Positions 17,926 to 25,620 of a stretch of 64,000 nucleotides of DNA are shown one piece after another. The stretch is from Pseudodesulfovibrio sediminis (GTDB taxonomy: Bacteria > Desulfobacterota > Desulfovibrionia > Desulfovibrionales > Desulfovibrionaceae). Under the pieces are notes generated by a model. It made no database searches. It was not told where the DNA came from and was given only the letters and a program-made list of their open reading frames with translations. A program made the translations under genes and the position numbers. How positions within the stretch are numbered: position 1 is the first letter of the stretch; each line of letters starts with the position of its first letter. The stretch spans positions 2,795,001 to 2,859,000 of the forward strand of contig NZ_AP024485.1 of assembly GCF_020886695.1 (NCBI RefSeq), given 5' to 3'.

Positions 17926-19507
17926 ATTCTGTCATTTCCAGGATTTTGTTTTTGAGATCATCCGGTTTGAACGGCTTGGTTATGAACGCCGAGACGCCGG
18001 CCTTGCTGGCGAGGTTTTGCTGATCCGCTTCCGATTCGGTGGTGACCATGATGATGGGCACGTCCTCGTAACCTGGGGTGTTGCGCACCTTGCTGACCAG
18101 CTCCATGCCATCCATGATGGGCATGTTCATGTCAGTGATGATGACGTCGAAGTCCACATCCTGTTCGATGAACTCGTATGCCTCTTCGCCATTGGCGGCC
18201 ATGTAGGGCTCGAAACCGAGGTCGGTCAGAATGGCACGGTGCATGGCGCACATGGAACGAGAGTCGTCTGCGGCCAGTGCCTTGCGTGCACCTGCTCCGA
18301 GTTGCGGCAGTCGGGCTATGTCCTTTTCTGCCTGTTCTCCTCCGATTTCCGTCAGCGCGGTACGGAAGTCGTCGAGGATTTCCGTATCCTTGGATTCGAT
18401 CAGCGTGTTGATGAGGATCTCAGCGGCACTCTGGTTTTCGTACAGGGCACGGAAGATCGATGTGGCTCTGGAAGAAATGATTGCCTTGGCCAGTCTCTCC
18501 GCCTGTTCGTCGGTCTTGGTGATCAGCGTGGTCAGCGTGGAGAGCATGCCGGGATTGACATGGCGTTCCAGCCCGCCGATGACAGCCATGAGGATGAGCT
18601 CTTCGGTTTCGGACAACCCGTCCACCAGGCAGATGAGTCCCTTCATGGACCCGATGCGCCCCAGTGCTTCGTACACGGCGTACCGGACGTTCTCGTCGTC
18701 GGCCAGCCCTTTGTCAAAGGCGGCCACAAGACCGTCGGCACCCGCACGGTCGCGCAGGAAGCCAAGGACGTTGGCGGTCAGAATCTTGGTGTCGGTGTCG
18801 CCTTCTTCAAAGGCGTTCATGAGCGGGGGAACACAGACCGAGCCGATGTCCACCAGCACATCAGTGATGATGCGGCGCACGGTGGGGTTCTTGTGATGCA
18901 GCTTCTGCACCAGGAAATCGATGGTCTCATCTGTGCCGTAGGCTGCCAGCGCATCCACGGCCTTCCATGTGGTCAGGTCACAGACCTCGAACCGGTCCGG
19001 AGCCTCACTGTCCAGAATCATGCTCTTGAACTGTTCCACGGATTCCGGGTCATGCAGCTTGCCAAGGGCTTCGATGCATGAGGATTGGATGAAGGCGTCT
19101 TCGTGGGTGAGGAAAGAGCGGAAAACGGGCAGTGCGGAATCGTCACCGATACGGGCCAGGGAGGTGAGTACCTCCATGAGGCGGTCCTGATCCGTTTCGG
19201 AGGAGGCCAGTTCGACCAGCTTTTGGGCAGCACCCTGTATGGCGTATTCACCCACCACGCGGATACACAGGATCTGGTACCCTTCGTGCGCATCGTTCAA
19301 TCCCTCGATGGCCTTGTCCGGGTTGTTGGACAGGACCGCATTCAGGGCGTTGACTACCATATAGTCAATGGATGTGTCGCCCACAGGCTTTTTAAGCAGT
19401 TCCACCAGTTCGGGAAGAGCTTCCGGGGCCTTGCTCCCGGATATCTCATTGAGGATCGTGATTTGATCCAGGAATTCCTTATTTCTGAAATCGTCAAGCG
19501 TTGCCAT
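17924..19507 (-). CDS. HEAT-repeat protein with C-terminal response-regulator receiver
   Basis: 527 residues; the ATG follows TGGAGAC. Residues 1-400 are HEAT-like helical repeats (ALPELVELLKKPVGDTSIDYMVVNAL, SALPVFRSFLTHEDAFIQSSCIEALG, TIDFLVQKLHHKNPTVRRIITDVL). A CheY-like receiver occupies about 405-527, with the acidic pair AADDSRSM, the phosphoacceptor Asp459 in IITDMNMP, the Thr in MVTTES, and Lys in FITKPF. The scaffold-plus-receiver design suggests phosphorylation-controlled protein binding. It follows the cheX gene by 27 bp in the same direction, so CheX may dephosphorylate it (inference). Confidence 0.9.
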   Translation of the reverse strand: MATLDDFRNKEFLDQITILNEISGSKAPEALPELVELLKKPVGDTSIDYMVVNALNAVLSNNPDKAIEGLNDAHEGYQILCIRVVGEYAIQGAAQKLVELASSETDQDRLMEVLTSLARIGDDSALPVFRSFLTHEDAFIQSSCIEALGKLHDPESVEQFKSMILDSEAPDRFEVCDLTTWKAVDALAAYGTDETIDFLVQKLHHKNPTVRRIITDVLVDIGSVCVPPLMNAFEEGDTDTKILTANVLGFLRDRAGADGLVAAFDKGLADDENVRYAVYEALGRIGSMKGLICLVDGLSETEELILMAVIGGLERHVNPGMLSTLTTLITKTDEQAERLAKAIISSRATSIFRALYENQSAAEILINTLIESKDTEILDDFRTALTEIGGEQAEKDIARLPQLGAGARKALAADDSRSMCAMHRAILTDLGFEPYMAANGEEAYEFIEQDVDFDVIITDMNMPIMDGMELVSKVRNTPGYEDVPIIMVTTESEADQQNLASKAGVSAFITKPFKPDDLKNKILEMTE

Positions 19508-19534
19508 GGCGTCTCCAAGCGTTAAGACTGCGGT

Positions 19535-19993
19535 TTACTCGAAGCAGAATTCAATGGTAAATGTCCCATCCTTGGTCGTGAATGGGATTGCCATGATAGG
19601 TGTCTTTGCCATATGCGAGATGGTATGGCCATCGCCCATGACCACGGTGGGTGTCGAACCCTGAAAAACGAGACCCTTTTCCGCGAGTCCGGCGCGGGCC
19701 TGGCCTGAGATCATGTTGGTCAACTCACCAACGGCGTCTTTGACGTCCTGCATGATGTCTTCGATTTCATCGCCCAGCATGTTTTTGACGATGGCGACTG
19801 CACATCCCTTGGAAAAGGAAAGCGAGACACTTCCGTTTTTTTTGCCGGTAATGCCGACCATGCCGGAGACATCACCCGCAGCGACAGTGTTCTTTTTGAC
19901 GTACGGTTTGCCAACCTCAGGCTTGATTGCCGCCATGGTGGACAAGACGTCTATGGCTGCTTTGATGAAGGGCTTTGCCAGTTCAACATCCAT
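19535..19993 (-). CDS. cheX: CheX-type chemotaxis phosphatase
   Basis: 152 residues; the ATG follows AAGGAG. It matches CheX/CheC-type single-domain phosphatases: FIKAAIDVLSTMA at the N-terminus, KNGSVSLSFSKGCAVAIVKNML, and the active-site helix DVKDAVGELTNMISGQARAGL, whose Glu and Asn are the catalytic pair for CheY-P dephosphorylation. The end (PFTTKDGTFTIEFCFE) closes the fold. It is the first gene of a two-gene unit with the HEAT-receiver protein. Confidence 0.88.
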   Translation of the reverse strand: MDVELAKPFIKAAIDVLSTMAAIKPEVGKPYVKKNTVAAGDVSGMVGITGKKNGSVSLSFSKGCAVAIVKNMLGDEIEDIMQDVKDAVGELTNMISGQARAGLAEKGLVFQGSTPTVVMGDGHTISHMAKTPIMAIPFTTKDGTFTIEFCFE

Positions 19994-20451
19994 ATTAGTA
20001 CTCCTTGAAAAGCGTATTCAGCGTCGTGATTCATTTTTTCAAACTATGAGAATGGCTTGAAAAAATCTATTGCAAAACTCTTGCGTAAGCACAGGGGTAT
20101 TGACCTGTACCACATTTACCTACCGGCTTCACTGTAAGGGGTCAAGCCATGTATAGTATAAATAACATATCGTTGCGTTATTTTTGTCTCTTTATATGTG
20201 GGCTTGTTGGCGATGTGGACTCAGGAAAAACAGCGCACATACAATTGATGCGTTGTGGTCATCCAAGTCCGTATTCCCCGCTTGATTGTCCTATGGTGAT
20301 AAGCCCGTTTTCTTGATTTTCGCACCTGATATTTGGTTTTTCTCTGCACCGGGAAAAAATCGGAGAGCGGTAATTTGCCGGTCAGTCCGCTTGACTTTCA
20401 TGAGGGATTGTTCCTTTGTGCGTATAAACGACACTCAACCAAGGTGCGCAC
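19994..20451. other. Intergenic region with divergent promoters
   Basis: 458 bp, AT-rich, between cheX (-) and a hydrolase gene (+). It must hold both promoters. I found no convincing sigma-70 or sigma-54 boxes, no terminator and no RNA gene. The 103-codon ORF at 20286-20597 has no recognisable features and overlaps the real gene; I do not call it. Confidence 0.5.
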
Positions 20452-21198
20452 ATGAAATATTCCGTTCATCCCATCTGCATGGGAACCAAGATGTTCGACA
20501 AGGGCATGATGACTTATCAGCAGGGGTACGGCACGCCGTATACCATCCCCATTTATACATGGTACATAGAAGGCGGGGACAAGAAGATTCTGGTTGATAC
20601 CGGTGAGATGCAGCCCATTATCTCCGATGAGCGCGAGCAGGCCATCGGCGGGAAGATTTATACCTTCGAAGAAGGACTGGCCAAGTATGGACTTACGCCC
20701 GAAGATATCGACATCGTCATTCATACCCACCTGCACAATGATCACTGCGAAAACGATTATAAATGCGTGAACGCAACCATATATGTACACGAAAAGGAAA
20801 TGGAGTCTGCCTATAATCCTCATCCGCTCGATTTCCGTTATCTGGAGGACTACATCGACGACGTGAAGGAAAACGGGCAGATCGTGACCCTCTCCGAGGA
20901 TACCGAGGTGCTGCCGGGGATCACCATGATCCATACCCCGGCCCACACCCTCGGCGGCATGTCCGTGAAGATCGAGACCGACAAGGGGAGTGTGCTCATC
21001 TGCGGATTCTGCACCATCCTCGAAAATTTGGAGCCCCCCATCGAGGTCAGGGCCATGGAGATGGACGTCATCCCGCCGGGAACCAACACCGGTCCGGCCG
21101 ATGCCTACGACATTCTGGTCAGGGCCAAGGAGATGGCCGACCATGTCCTGCCGCTGCATGAGCCCAAGTGGGCCGGTATGGAGACGGTTCCGGAGTAG
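20452..21198 (+). CDS. Metallo-beta-lactamase-fold hydrolase, AHL-lactonase-like
   Basis: 248 residues; the ATG is preceded by AAGGTG. The zinc motif HxHxDH is at 93-98 (HTHLHNDHCEN) and a second metal ligand set is at HTPAHTLGG (about 162-170), followed by a C-terminal LPLHEPKWAG. The arrangement resembles the N-acyl homoserine lactonase group (AiiA/AttM) within the MBL superfamily, though these enzymes also include other lactonases and esterases. It is cytoplasmic, with no signal peptide. The next gene, an AEC transporter, is 79 bp downstream on the same strand, possibly cotranscribed. Confidence 0.85.
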   Translation: MKYSVHPICMGTKMFDKGMMTYQQGYGTPYTIPIYTWYIEGGDKKILVDTGEMQPIISDEREQAIGGKIYTFEEGLAKYGLTPEDIDIVIHTHLHNDHCENDYKCVNATIYVHEKEMESAYNPHPLDFRYLEDYIDDVKENGQIVTLSEDTEVLPGITMIHTPAHTLGGMSVKIETDKGSVLICGFCTILENLEPPIEVRAMEMDVIPPGTNTGPADAYDILVRAKEMADHVLPLHEPKWAGMETVPE

Positions 21199-21277
21199 TC
21201 ATTGTCAGGGAGCATCCCATCGGGTGTTCCCTGTTTTCTGTTGCCATCCCCTGTGTCGAGGGAGTACATTTCCGTCC

Positions 21278-22189
21278 ATGTCGCCTATTTTACTTGCCAT
21301 TATCCCTATCTTTGTCCTTATTCTGGTGGGCTTTGGTCTGCGACGCATGGGATTCCCCGGAGAGGGCTTCTGGCCGGTCTCCGAACGGCTGACCTATTTT
21401 GTCCTGCTGCCAGCAATGTTGGTGCAGGGGCTTTCGGGCAAGGAGCTCAGCCCTGATCTGCTGCCCCTGTCCGTGGCGGTCGTGTGTACCATTCTCACGA
21501 TGGCAATCATTGCGCGCCTGCTCTGGCCCGTTTTGAAGCTCGACGGCCCGGCCTACACCTCGCTTTTTCAAGGTTCATTCCGGCCCAATACCTATATCGG
21601 CATGTCCATTGCTGCTGCCTTGATGGGGGCTGAATGGCTCGCCCTTTCCGCCATGGCGTTGCTCGCGATGATCCCGGTCATCAACGTCATCTGCGTGCTC
21701 ACGCTGTCTCGACACGGCAGCAAGGGCGGCGGCGGGTTCAAGCGCGTTCTCTTCGGAGTGGTGACCAATCCGCTCATTCTCGCCTGTGCCATCGGGCTGG
21801 GCATGAACCTGCTCCACTTATCGCTGCCGAGCATCATCAATGATTTTCTCGACATCCTCGGACGGGCCGCACTTCCCATGGGGTTGTTGGCAGCCGGGGC
21901 CGGATTACGGTTCGAGACAGTGAATGGCGGCAAGCGGACGCTGGTGGTTTCTTCCGTGTTGCATTTGGCGGTTTTGCCGCTCCTTGCCGCCGGGTTTTCC
22001 GTGCTGTTTGGCGTGGACCCCGCAGGGCAGCAGATTGCGGTTATTTATACGGCTATTCCAGTGTCGCTTTCGTCGTTTATTTTGGCCCGCCAGATGGGCG
22101 GTGACCATCGGTTGATGGCGCAGATCATCACCGTGCAGACCGTGTTGTCGGTGGTGACGATGCCTCTTGCTCTCGCGCTTCTCACATAA
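21278..22189 (+). CDS. AEC (auxin efflux carrier) family transporter
   Basis: 303 residues from the ATG at 21278, preceded by GAGGGAG. About ten hydrophobic segments are arranged as two five-helix bundles: MSPILLAIIPIFVLILVGFGLRR at the start, PNTYIGMSIAAALMG in the middle with the helix-breaking motif typical of AEC proteins, and PVSLSSFILARQMGGD near the end. It is an inner-membrane secondary transporter for organic anions or amino-acid-like solutes; substrate unknown. The non-coding repeat region begins right after the stop. Confidence 0.88.
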   Translation: MSPILLAIIPIFVLILVGFGLRRMGFPGEGFWPVSERLTYFVLLPAMLVQGLSGKELSPDLLPLSVAVVCTILTMAIIARLLWPVLKLDGPAYTSLFQGSFRPNTYIGMSIAAALMGAEWLALSAMALLAMIPVINVICVLTLSRHGSKGGGGFKRVLFGVVTNPLILACAIGLGMNLLHLSLPSIINDFLDILGRAALPMGLLAAGAGLRFETVNGGKRTLVVSSVLHLAVLPLLAAGFSVLFGVDPAGQQIAVIYTAIPVSLSSFILARQMGGDHRLMAQIITVQTVLSVVTMPLALALLT

Positions 22190-22272
22190 AGTCGGGTGAG
22201 GGGCTTCCTCTTTTTTCCCTTTTTTTGAAGAGGTAAGGAATGCCGCTTTGGCGGCCATGAAGAATGAAAGAT

Positions 22273-22319
22273 GCGCTCCTGCGGAGCGAGAGCCACTCTT
22301 GGGTGCGTGCCGCACCCAA
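22273..22319. repeat. Diverged copy of the double-hairpin module
   Basis: Two small hairpins (GCTCC/GGAGC, then TTGGGTGC/GCACCCAA) separated by GAGAGCCA. The same architecture recurs at 22941-22986 and 23606-23650, but there the second stem is TTTGGGG/CCCCAAA. Both arms changed together, which is a covariation-type sign that the structure matters. Confidence 0.5.
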
Positions 22320-22323
22320 CTTG

Positions 22324-22989
22324 TTCCATGCCCTTCGCGGGCGGCGGTCTCTTTTTGAGGAGCAAAAAGAGACGCAAAAAGCTCCTTGCGCTAGTTTGTC
22401 CGCCCGAGGTTTGCCGGCAAGAAGCTGATCAACTCGGTACGGCTCCATGCCGGGAAAAGTTGAGGACCTTCCTTTCCTTTACCCGCCGGGTTGAGTCGAT
22501 GCATTCGTGTCGTCTGACTGGAGCCGCCGTCCTTTCGTTGTCAGCTTCTAGGCCTTGCAAATAGGGCTAAGCTAGGGCGACTTGAGCAGATAACATTCGG
22601 TATCCGAGGCGGCCCAACAAGTTACCGACAACCTCAAATCCACGCCTCGCACATTAAAAGTGCATCTTCTTCAACGGCGAACAATCGGAAGCGAACCTTA
22701 GAGCCTGTCTCGGGCGACGTAGCGTAGCCCGACCGAGTTTGCGCTGCGGACAATCTGTCGGGCAGTGCAGTCGCCTACAGGCTCTTGAGTTCGCTTCTTC
22801 GATCACACACAAAAAAAAGCGTTTTTTGCCTGCTTTTTGCCGCTTCGCAAAAAGCAGGTCGCCGTAAAGGCGAAACCTTTTCAATAAATTAGGATTGCAT
22901 TTACACCACGTAGCGCGCACATCGTAAAGATTAAAAAGCACGCTCCTTTGGAGCGAGAGCCAGTTTTTGGGGCACGCGCCCCAAAGGCC
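22324..22989. repeat. 666-bp tandem direct repeat, copy 1
   Basis: Every landmark recurs 665-666 bp later in copy 2 (TTCCATGCCCTTCGCGGG at 22324 and 22990). Differences are a few substitutions and one 1-bp length change in an A/C run near 22812. The unit is non-coding and holds several inverted repeats: 22347-22373 (GTCTCTTTTTG/CAAAAAGAGAC), a 110-bp structure at 22688-22797, 22829-22858 (CCTGCTTTTTGC/GCAAAAAGCAGG), and the double hairpin at 22941-22986. Short ORFs inside show no protein features. Confidence 0.9.
22688..22797. repeat. Long inverted repeat inside copy 1
   Basis: Outer arms GAAGCGAAC..AGAGCCTG and CAGGCTCTTGAGTTCGCTTC pair over about 20 bp with a two-base mismatch. Inside, GGGCGAC pairs again with GTCGCC, and CGGGC...GCCCG forms a further hairpin. 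The element is about 110 nt and could be an RNA structure or cruciform. Confidence 0.6.
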
Positions 22990-23654
22990 TTCCATGCCCT
23001 TCGCGGGCGGCGGTCTCTTTTTGAGGAGCAAAAAGAGACGCAAAAAGCTCCTTGCGCTAGTTTGTCCGCCCGAGGTTTGCCGGCAAGAAGCTGATCAACT
23101 CGGGACGGCTCCATGCCGGGAAAAGTTGAGGACCTTCCTTTCCTTTACCCGCCGGGTTGAGTCGATGCATTCGTGTCGTCTGACTGGAGCCGCCGTCCTT
23201 TCGTTGTCAGCTTCTAGGCCTTGCAAACAGGGCTAAGCTAGGGCGACTTGAGCAGATAACATTCGGTATCCGAGGCGGCCCAACAAGTTACCGACAACCT
23301 CAAATCCACGCCTCGCACATTAAAAGTGCATCTTCTTCAACGGCGAACAATCGGAAGCGAACCTTAGAGCCTGTCTCGGGCGACGTAGCGTAGCCCGACC
23401 GAGTTTGCGCTGCGGACAATCTGTCGGGCAGTGCAGTCGCCTACAGGCTCTTGGGTTCGCTTCTTCGATCACACACACAAAAAGCGTTTTTTGCCTCCTT
23501 TTTGCCGCTTCGCAAAAAGCAGGTCGCCGTAAAGGCGAAACCTTTTCAATAAATTAGGATTGCATTTACACCGCGTAGCGCGCATATCGTAAAGATTAAA
23601 AGGCACGCTCCTTTGGAGCGAGAGCCAGTTTTTGGGGCATGCGCCCCAAAGGCT
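22990..23654. repeat. 666-bp tandem direct repeat, copy 2 (665 bp)
   Basis: Second copy, head to tail with copy 1 and ending at GCGCCCCAAAGGC. It has the same internal hairpins (23013-23039; the 110-bp element at 23354-23463; 23606-23650). In the long element one arm differs from copy 1 by A to G, which extends the pairing. The hairpin at about 23494-23523 has instead lost one base pair. After 23654 the sequence is unique. Confidence 0.9.
23354..23463. repeat. Long inverted repeat inside copy 2
   Basis: Same element as 22688-22797. The right arm reads CAGGCTCTTGGGTTCGCTTC, which pairs with GAAGCGAACC better than in copy 1. Confidence 0.6.
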
Positions 23655-23745
23655 ATTGGGTAAAATTGCCGATCATGGAGCAAAACGCATCTGTGCGCTT
23701 GCGGAACTTCGTTGTCTGGCTGAGCGTACCGAAACAGCTGAAACA

Positions 23746-23783
23746 AGAAAAGGGCCCCGGCTGCGTATCCAGGGCCCTTTTCT
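23746..23783 (-). terminator. Terminator of the alanine dehydrogenase gene
   Basis: Stem AGAAAAGGGCCC(C) / GGGCCCTTTTCT with a loop of about 13 nt; the A-rich left side becomes a T run on the minus strand. It lies 28 bp beyond the ald stop. Confidence 0.8.
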
Positions 23784-23810
23784 CAAGAGTTGCGGCGAAT
23801 TGAATTTCGC

Positions 23811-24938
23811 CTAGGGAGTATCGTATTTGCCGAGGCCCAGAGCGGCCTCCGGGGTCAGAGAATCAATGCCGAGGGCCTCGCCCACTGCCGGGCAGGTGAG
23901 CGTGCCGTCGTAGGTATTCAGACCGAGCAGCAGGCCCGGATCATCCTTGAGAGCGTCCACGCCCTTTGCGGCCAGACGCATGGCGTATGGCGCGGTCTGG
24001 TTGACCAGCGCAAAGGTGGACGTGCGGGGGACAGCGCCGGGCATGTTGGCCACGCCGTAGTGAACCACGCCGTCGACTTCATAGACGGGGTCGTCGTGCG
24101 TGGTGGCCTTGATGGTCTCCACACAACCACCCTGGTCAACGGCCACGTCGACAATGACGGAGCCGGGTATCATGAGGGAAAGCATGTCGCGGGTGATGAG
24201 CTTGGGCGCTTTTGCTCCGGGCAGCAGCACGGCTCCGATGACGAGATCAGCACGTTGTACCATCTGGCGGATATTGGGCTCGGTGGACATCATGGTGGTG
24301 ATGCGGCCCTGAAAAACATCGTCAAGGTACTGCAAACGCTGGTGAGAGCGGTCGAGGATGGTCACGCGCGCGCCCATGCCCATGGCCATGCGTGCCGCGT
24401 TGGTGCCGACCACGCCGCCGCCGATGACAAGCACTTCGGCAGGATAGACGCCTGGTACGCCGCCCAGCAGGATACCGCGTCCGCCCTGGGTCTTCTCCAG
24501 ATAGTGGGCGCCCACCTGTGTGGCCATGCGACCGGCGACCTCGGACATGGGCGTCAGCAGGGGCAGGGTGTGATCAGGAGACTCGACGGTCTCGTATGCG
24601 ATACCTGTGGTGCCTGCCTTGAGCAGGGCGTGGGTCAGGTCTTCGGCCGCAGCCAGATGCAGGTACGTAAAGAGGAGCAGATCCTTGCGCAGGTATTGAA
24701 ATTCGGACGGAAGCGGTTCCTTGACCTTGATGACCATTTCCGCGCCCCAGGCGTCTGCCGCTGAAACCAGTTTGGCCCCGGCGGCAGTGTATTCTTCGTC
24801 AGTCAACCCGCTGCCGACACCGGCACCGGCTTCGACCAGCACCTCGTGGCCCTGCAAAACTAGGGTTTCCACTGCGGCGGGGGTCATGGAAACACGATTC
24901 TCCAATGTCTTGATCTCTTTCGGAATACCAATAATCAT
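23811..24938 (-). CDS. ald: Alanine dehydrogenase
   Basis: 375 residues, the family's usual length; the ATG follows GGGGAGACAAGCT. It interconverts L-alanine and pyruvate plus ammonia with NAD(H). Visible are the N-terminal MIIGIPKEIKTLENRVSMTP, the substrate lysine in VIKVKEP (Lys73), catalytic His94 in TYLHLAA, the Rossmann loop VLVIGGGVVGTNAARMA, VDQGGCVET, and the C-terminal NTYDGTLTCPAV. An Lrp-family gene lies 48 bp upstream on the same strand, probably its regulator, and both may share a transcript. Confidence 0.96.
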   Translation of the reverse strand: MIIGIPKEIKTLENRVSMTPAAVETLVLQGHEVLVEAGAGVGSGLTDEEYTAAGAKLVSAADAWGAEMVIKVKEPLPSEFQYLRKDLLLFTYLHLAAAEDLTHALLKAGTTGIAYETVESPDHTLPLLTPMSEVAGRMATQVGAHYLEKTQGGRGILLGGVPGVYPAEVLVIGGGVVGTNAARMAMGMGARVTILDRSHQRLQYLDDVFQGRITTMMSTEPNIRQMVQRADLVIGAVLLPGAKAPKLITRDMLSLMIPGSVIVDVAVDQGGCVETIKATTHDDPVYEVDGVVHYGVANMPGAVPRTSTFALVNQTAPYAMRLAAKGVDALKDDPGLLLGLNTYDGTLTCPAVGEALGIDSLTPEAALGLGKYDTP

Positions 24939-24986
24939 AGCTTGTCTCCCCTTAGAGTGAACAGGATTCTGTTTGAGTACAGTCGG

Positions 24987-25469
24987 TTACCTAGTGAGCT
25001 TTTCGGCCACTGCGTCTGGCAGCAGCAACCACTTGCGTCTGGATTTCATGACGACAAACGATTCGGAGGCGTTAATGCCGCCTACCTTGGATAGATCCTG
25101 ATCCAGAAAGTCGTAGAGATCGGTGGTGTCGGCAGAACACACTATCTCGACAATGATGTCGTACCTGCCCGTGACCACGGCACACCAGTTTACGCGCGGC
25201 AACGAACCGATCTGGTCGAGCTTTTCGCCCAGCTGTTCATGGCTGTTGAGTGATATGCCAACCAGTGCTACGGTCAGTCCGGCGGTTTTCATGGGATTGA
25301 CCAGTCCGGCCACCTTGAGGACGCCTGCGGTGATCAGGTTCTTCATGCGGGAACGCACAGTCGGTGCCGTCACCCCTATGGCCTCACCAATCTTGCTCGG
25401 TGAGAGCTGCCCATCCTGAGTCAGCTCTGCCACCAGCCGTTTGTCTTGAGAATCCAATTCGTTTTTCAT
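24987..25469 (-). CDS. Lrp/AsnC family transcriptional regulator
   Basis: 160 residues; the ATG follows AGGGAGAAGCA. An N-terminal winged HTH (LDSQDKRLVAELTQDGQLSPSKIGEAIGVTAPTVRSRMKNL) is followed by the RAM/effector domain (VALVGISL, VNWCAVVTGRYDIIVEIVC, INASESFVVMK). These octameric or dimeric regulators sense amino acids. The placement before ald suggests an AldR-like role in alanine catabolism. A perfect palindrome upstream (25525-25558) is a good candidate for autoregulation. Confidence 0.92.
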   Translation of the reverse strand: MKNELDSQDKRLVAELTQDGQLSPSKIGEAIGVTAPTVRSRMKNLITAGVLKVAGLVNPMKTAGLTVALVGISLNSHEQLGEKLDQIGSLPRVNWCAVVTGRYDIIVEIVCSADTTDLYDFLDQDLSKVGGINASESFVVMKSRRKWLLLPDAVAEKLTR

Positions 25470-25524
25470 TGCTTCTCCCTATTTTGTTTTCCAAAATGAA
25501 AACTAGATAGGTATTTTTTATGCA

Positions 25525-25558
25525 ATAATGAAAAACTATGTCAATAGTTTTTCATTAT
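25525..25558. promoter_or_regulatory. Perfect 15-bp inverted repeat upstream of the Lrp gene
   Basis: ATAATGAAAAACTAT, four bases GTCA, then its exact complement ATAGTTTTTCATTAT. A related half-site, AAAATGAAAACTAGAT, follows at about 25493-25508, between the palindrome and the gene. It lies 56 bp upstream of the Lrp start codon. Its AT-richness and symmetry fit an Lrp-type operator; the palindrome could alternatively help terminate transcription arriving from the NicO gene, which ends at 25621 on the same strand. Confidence 0.6.
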
Positions 25559-25620
25559 AAATAATATCGAGCAATGTTATTGTTCTCCGATTTTCAGAGA
25601 AGGCAGCGATGAGAGCAGGG

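Noticed and set aside
22271-23236. Short ORFs of 89-97 codons inside the tandem repeat
   Set aside because: They are identical in both copies because of the duplication, lack ribosome sites and protein features, and run across hairpins. They are shadows of a non-coding repeat.
22190-23700. CRISPR array or insertion sequence
   Set aside because: Only two long units, no short spaced repeats, no cas genes, no transposase and no target-site duplication.
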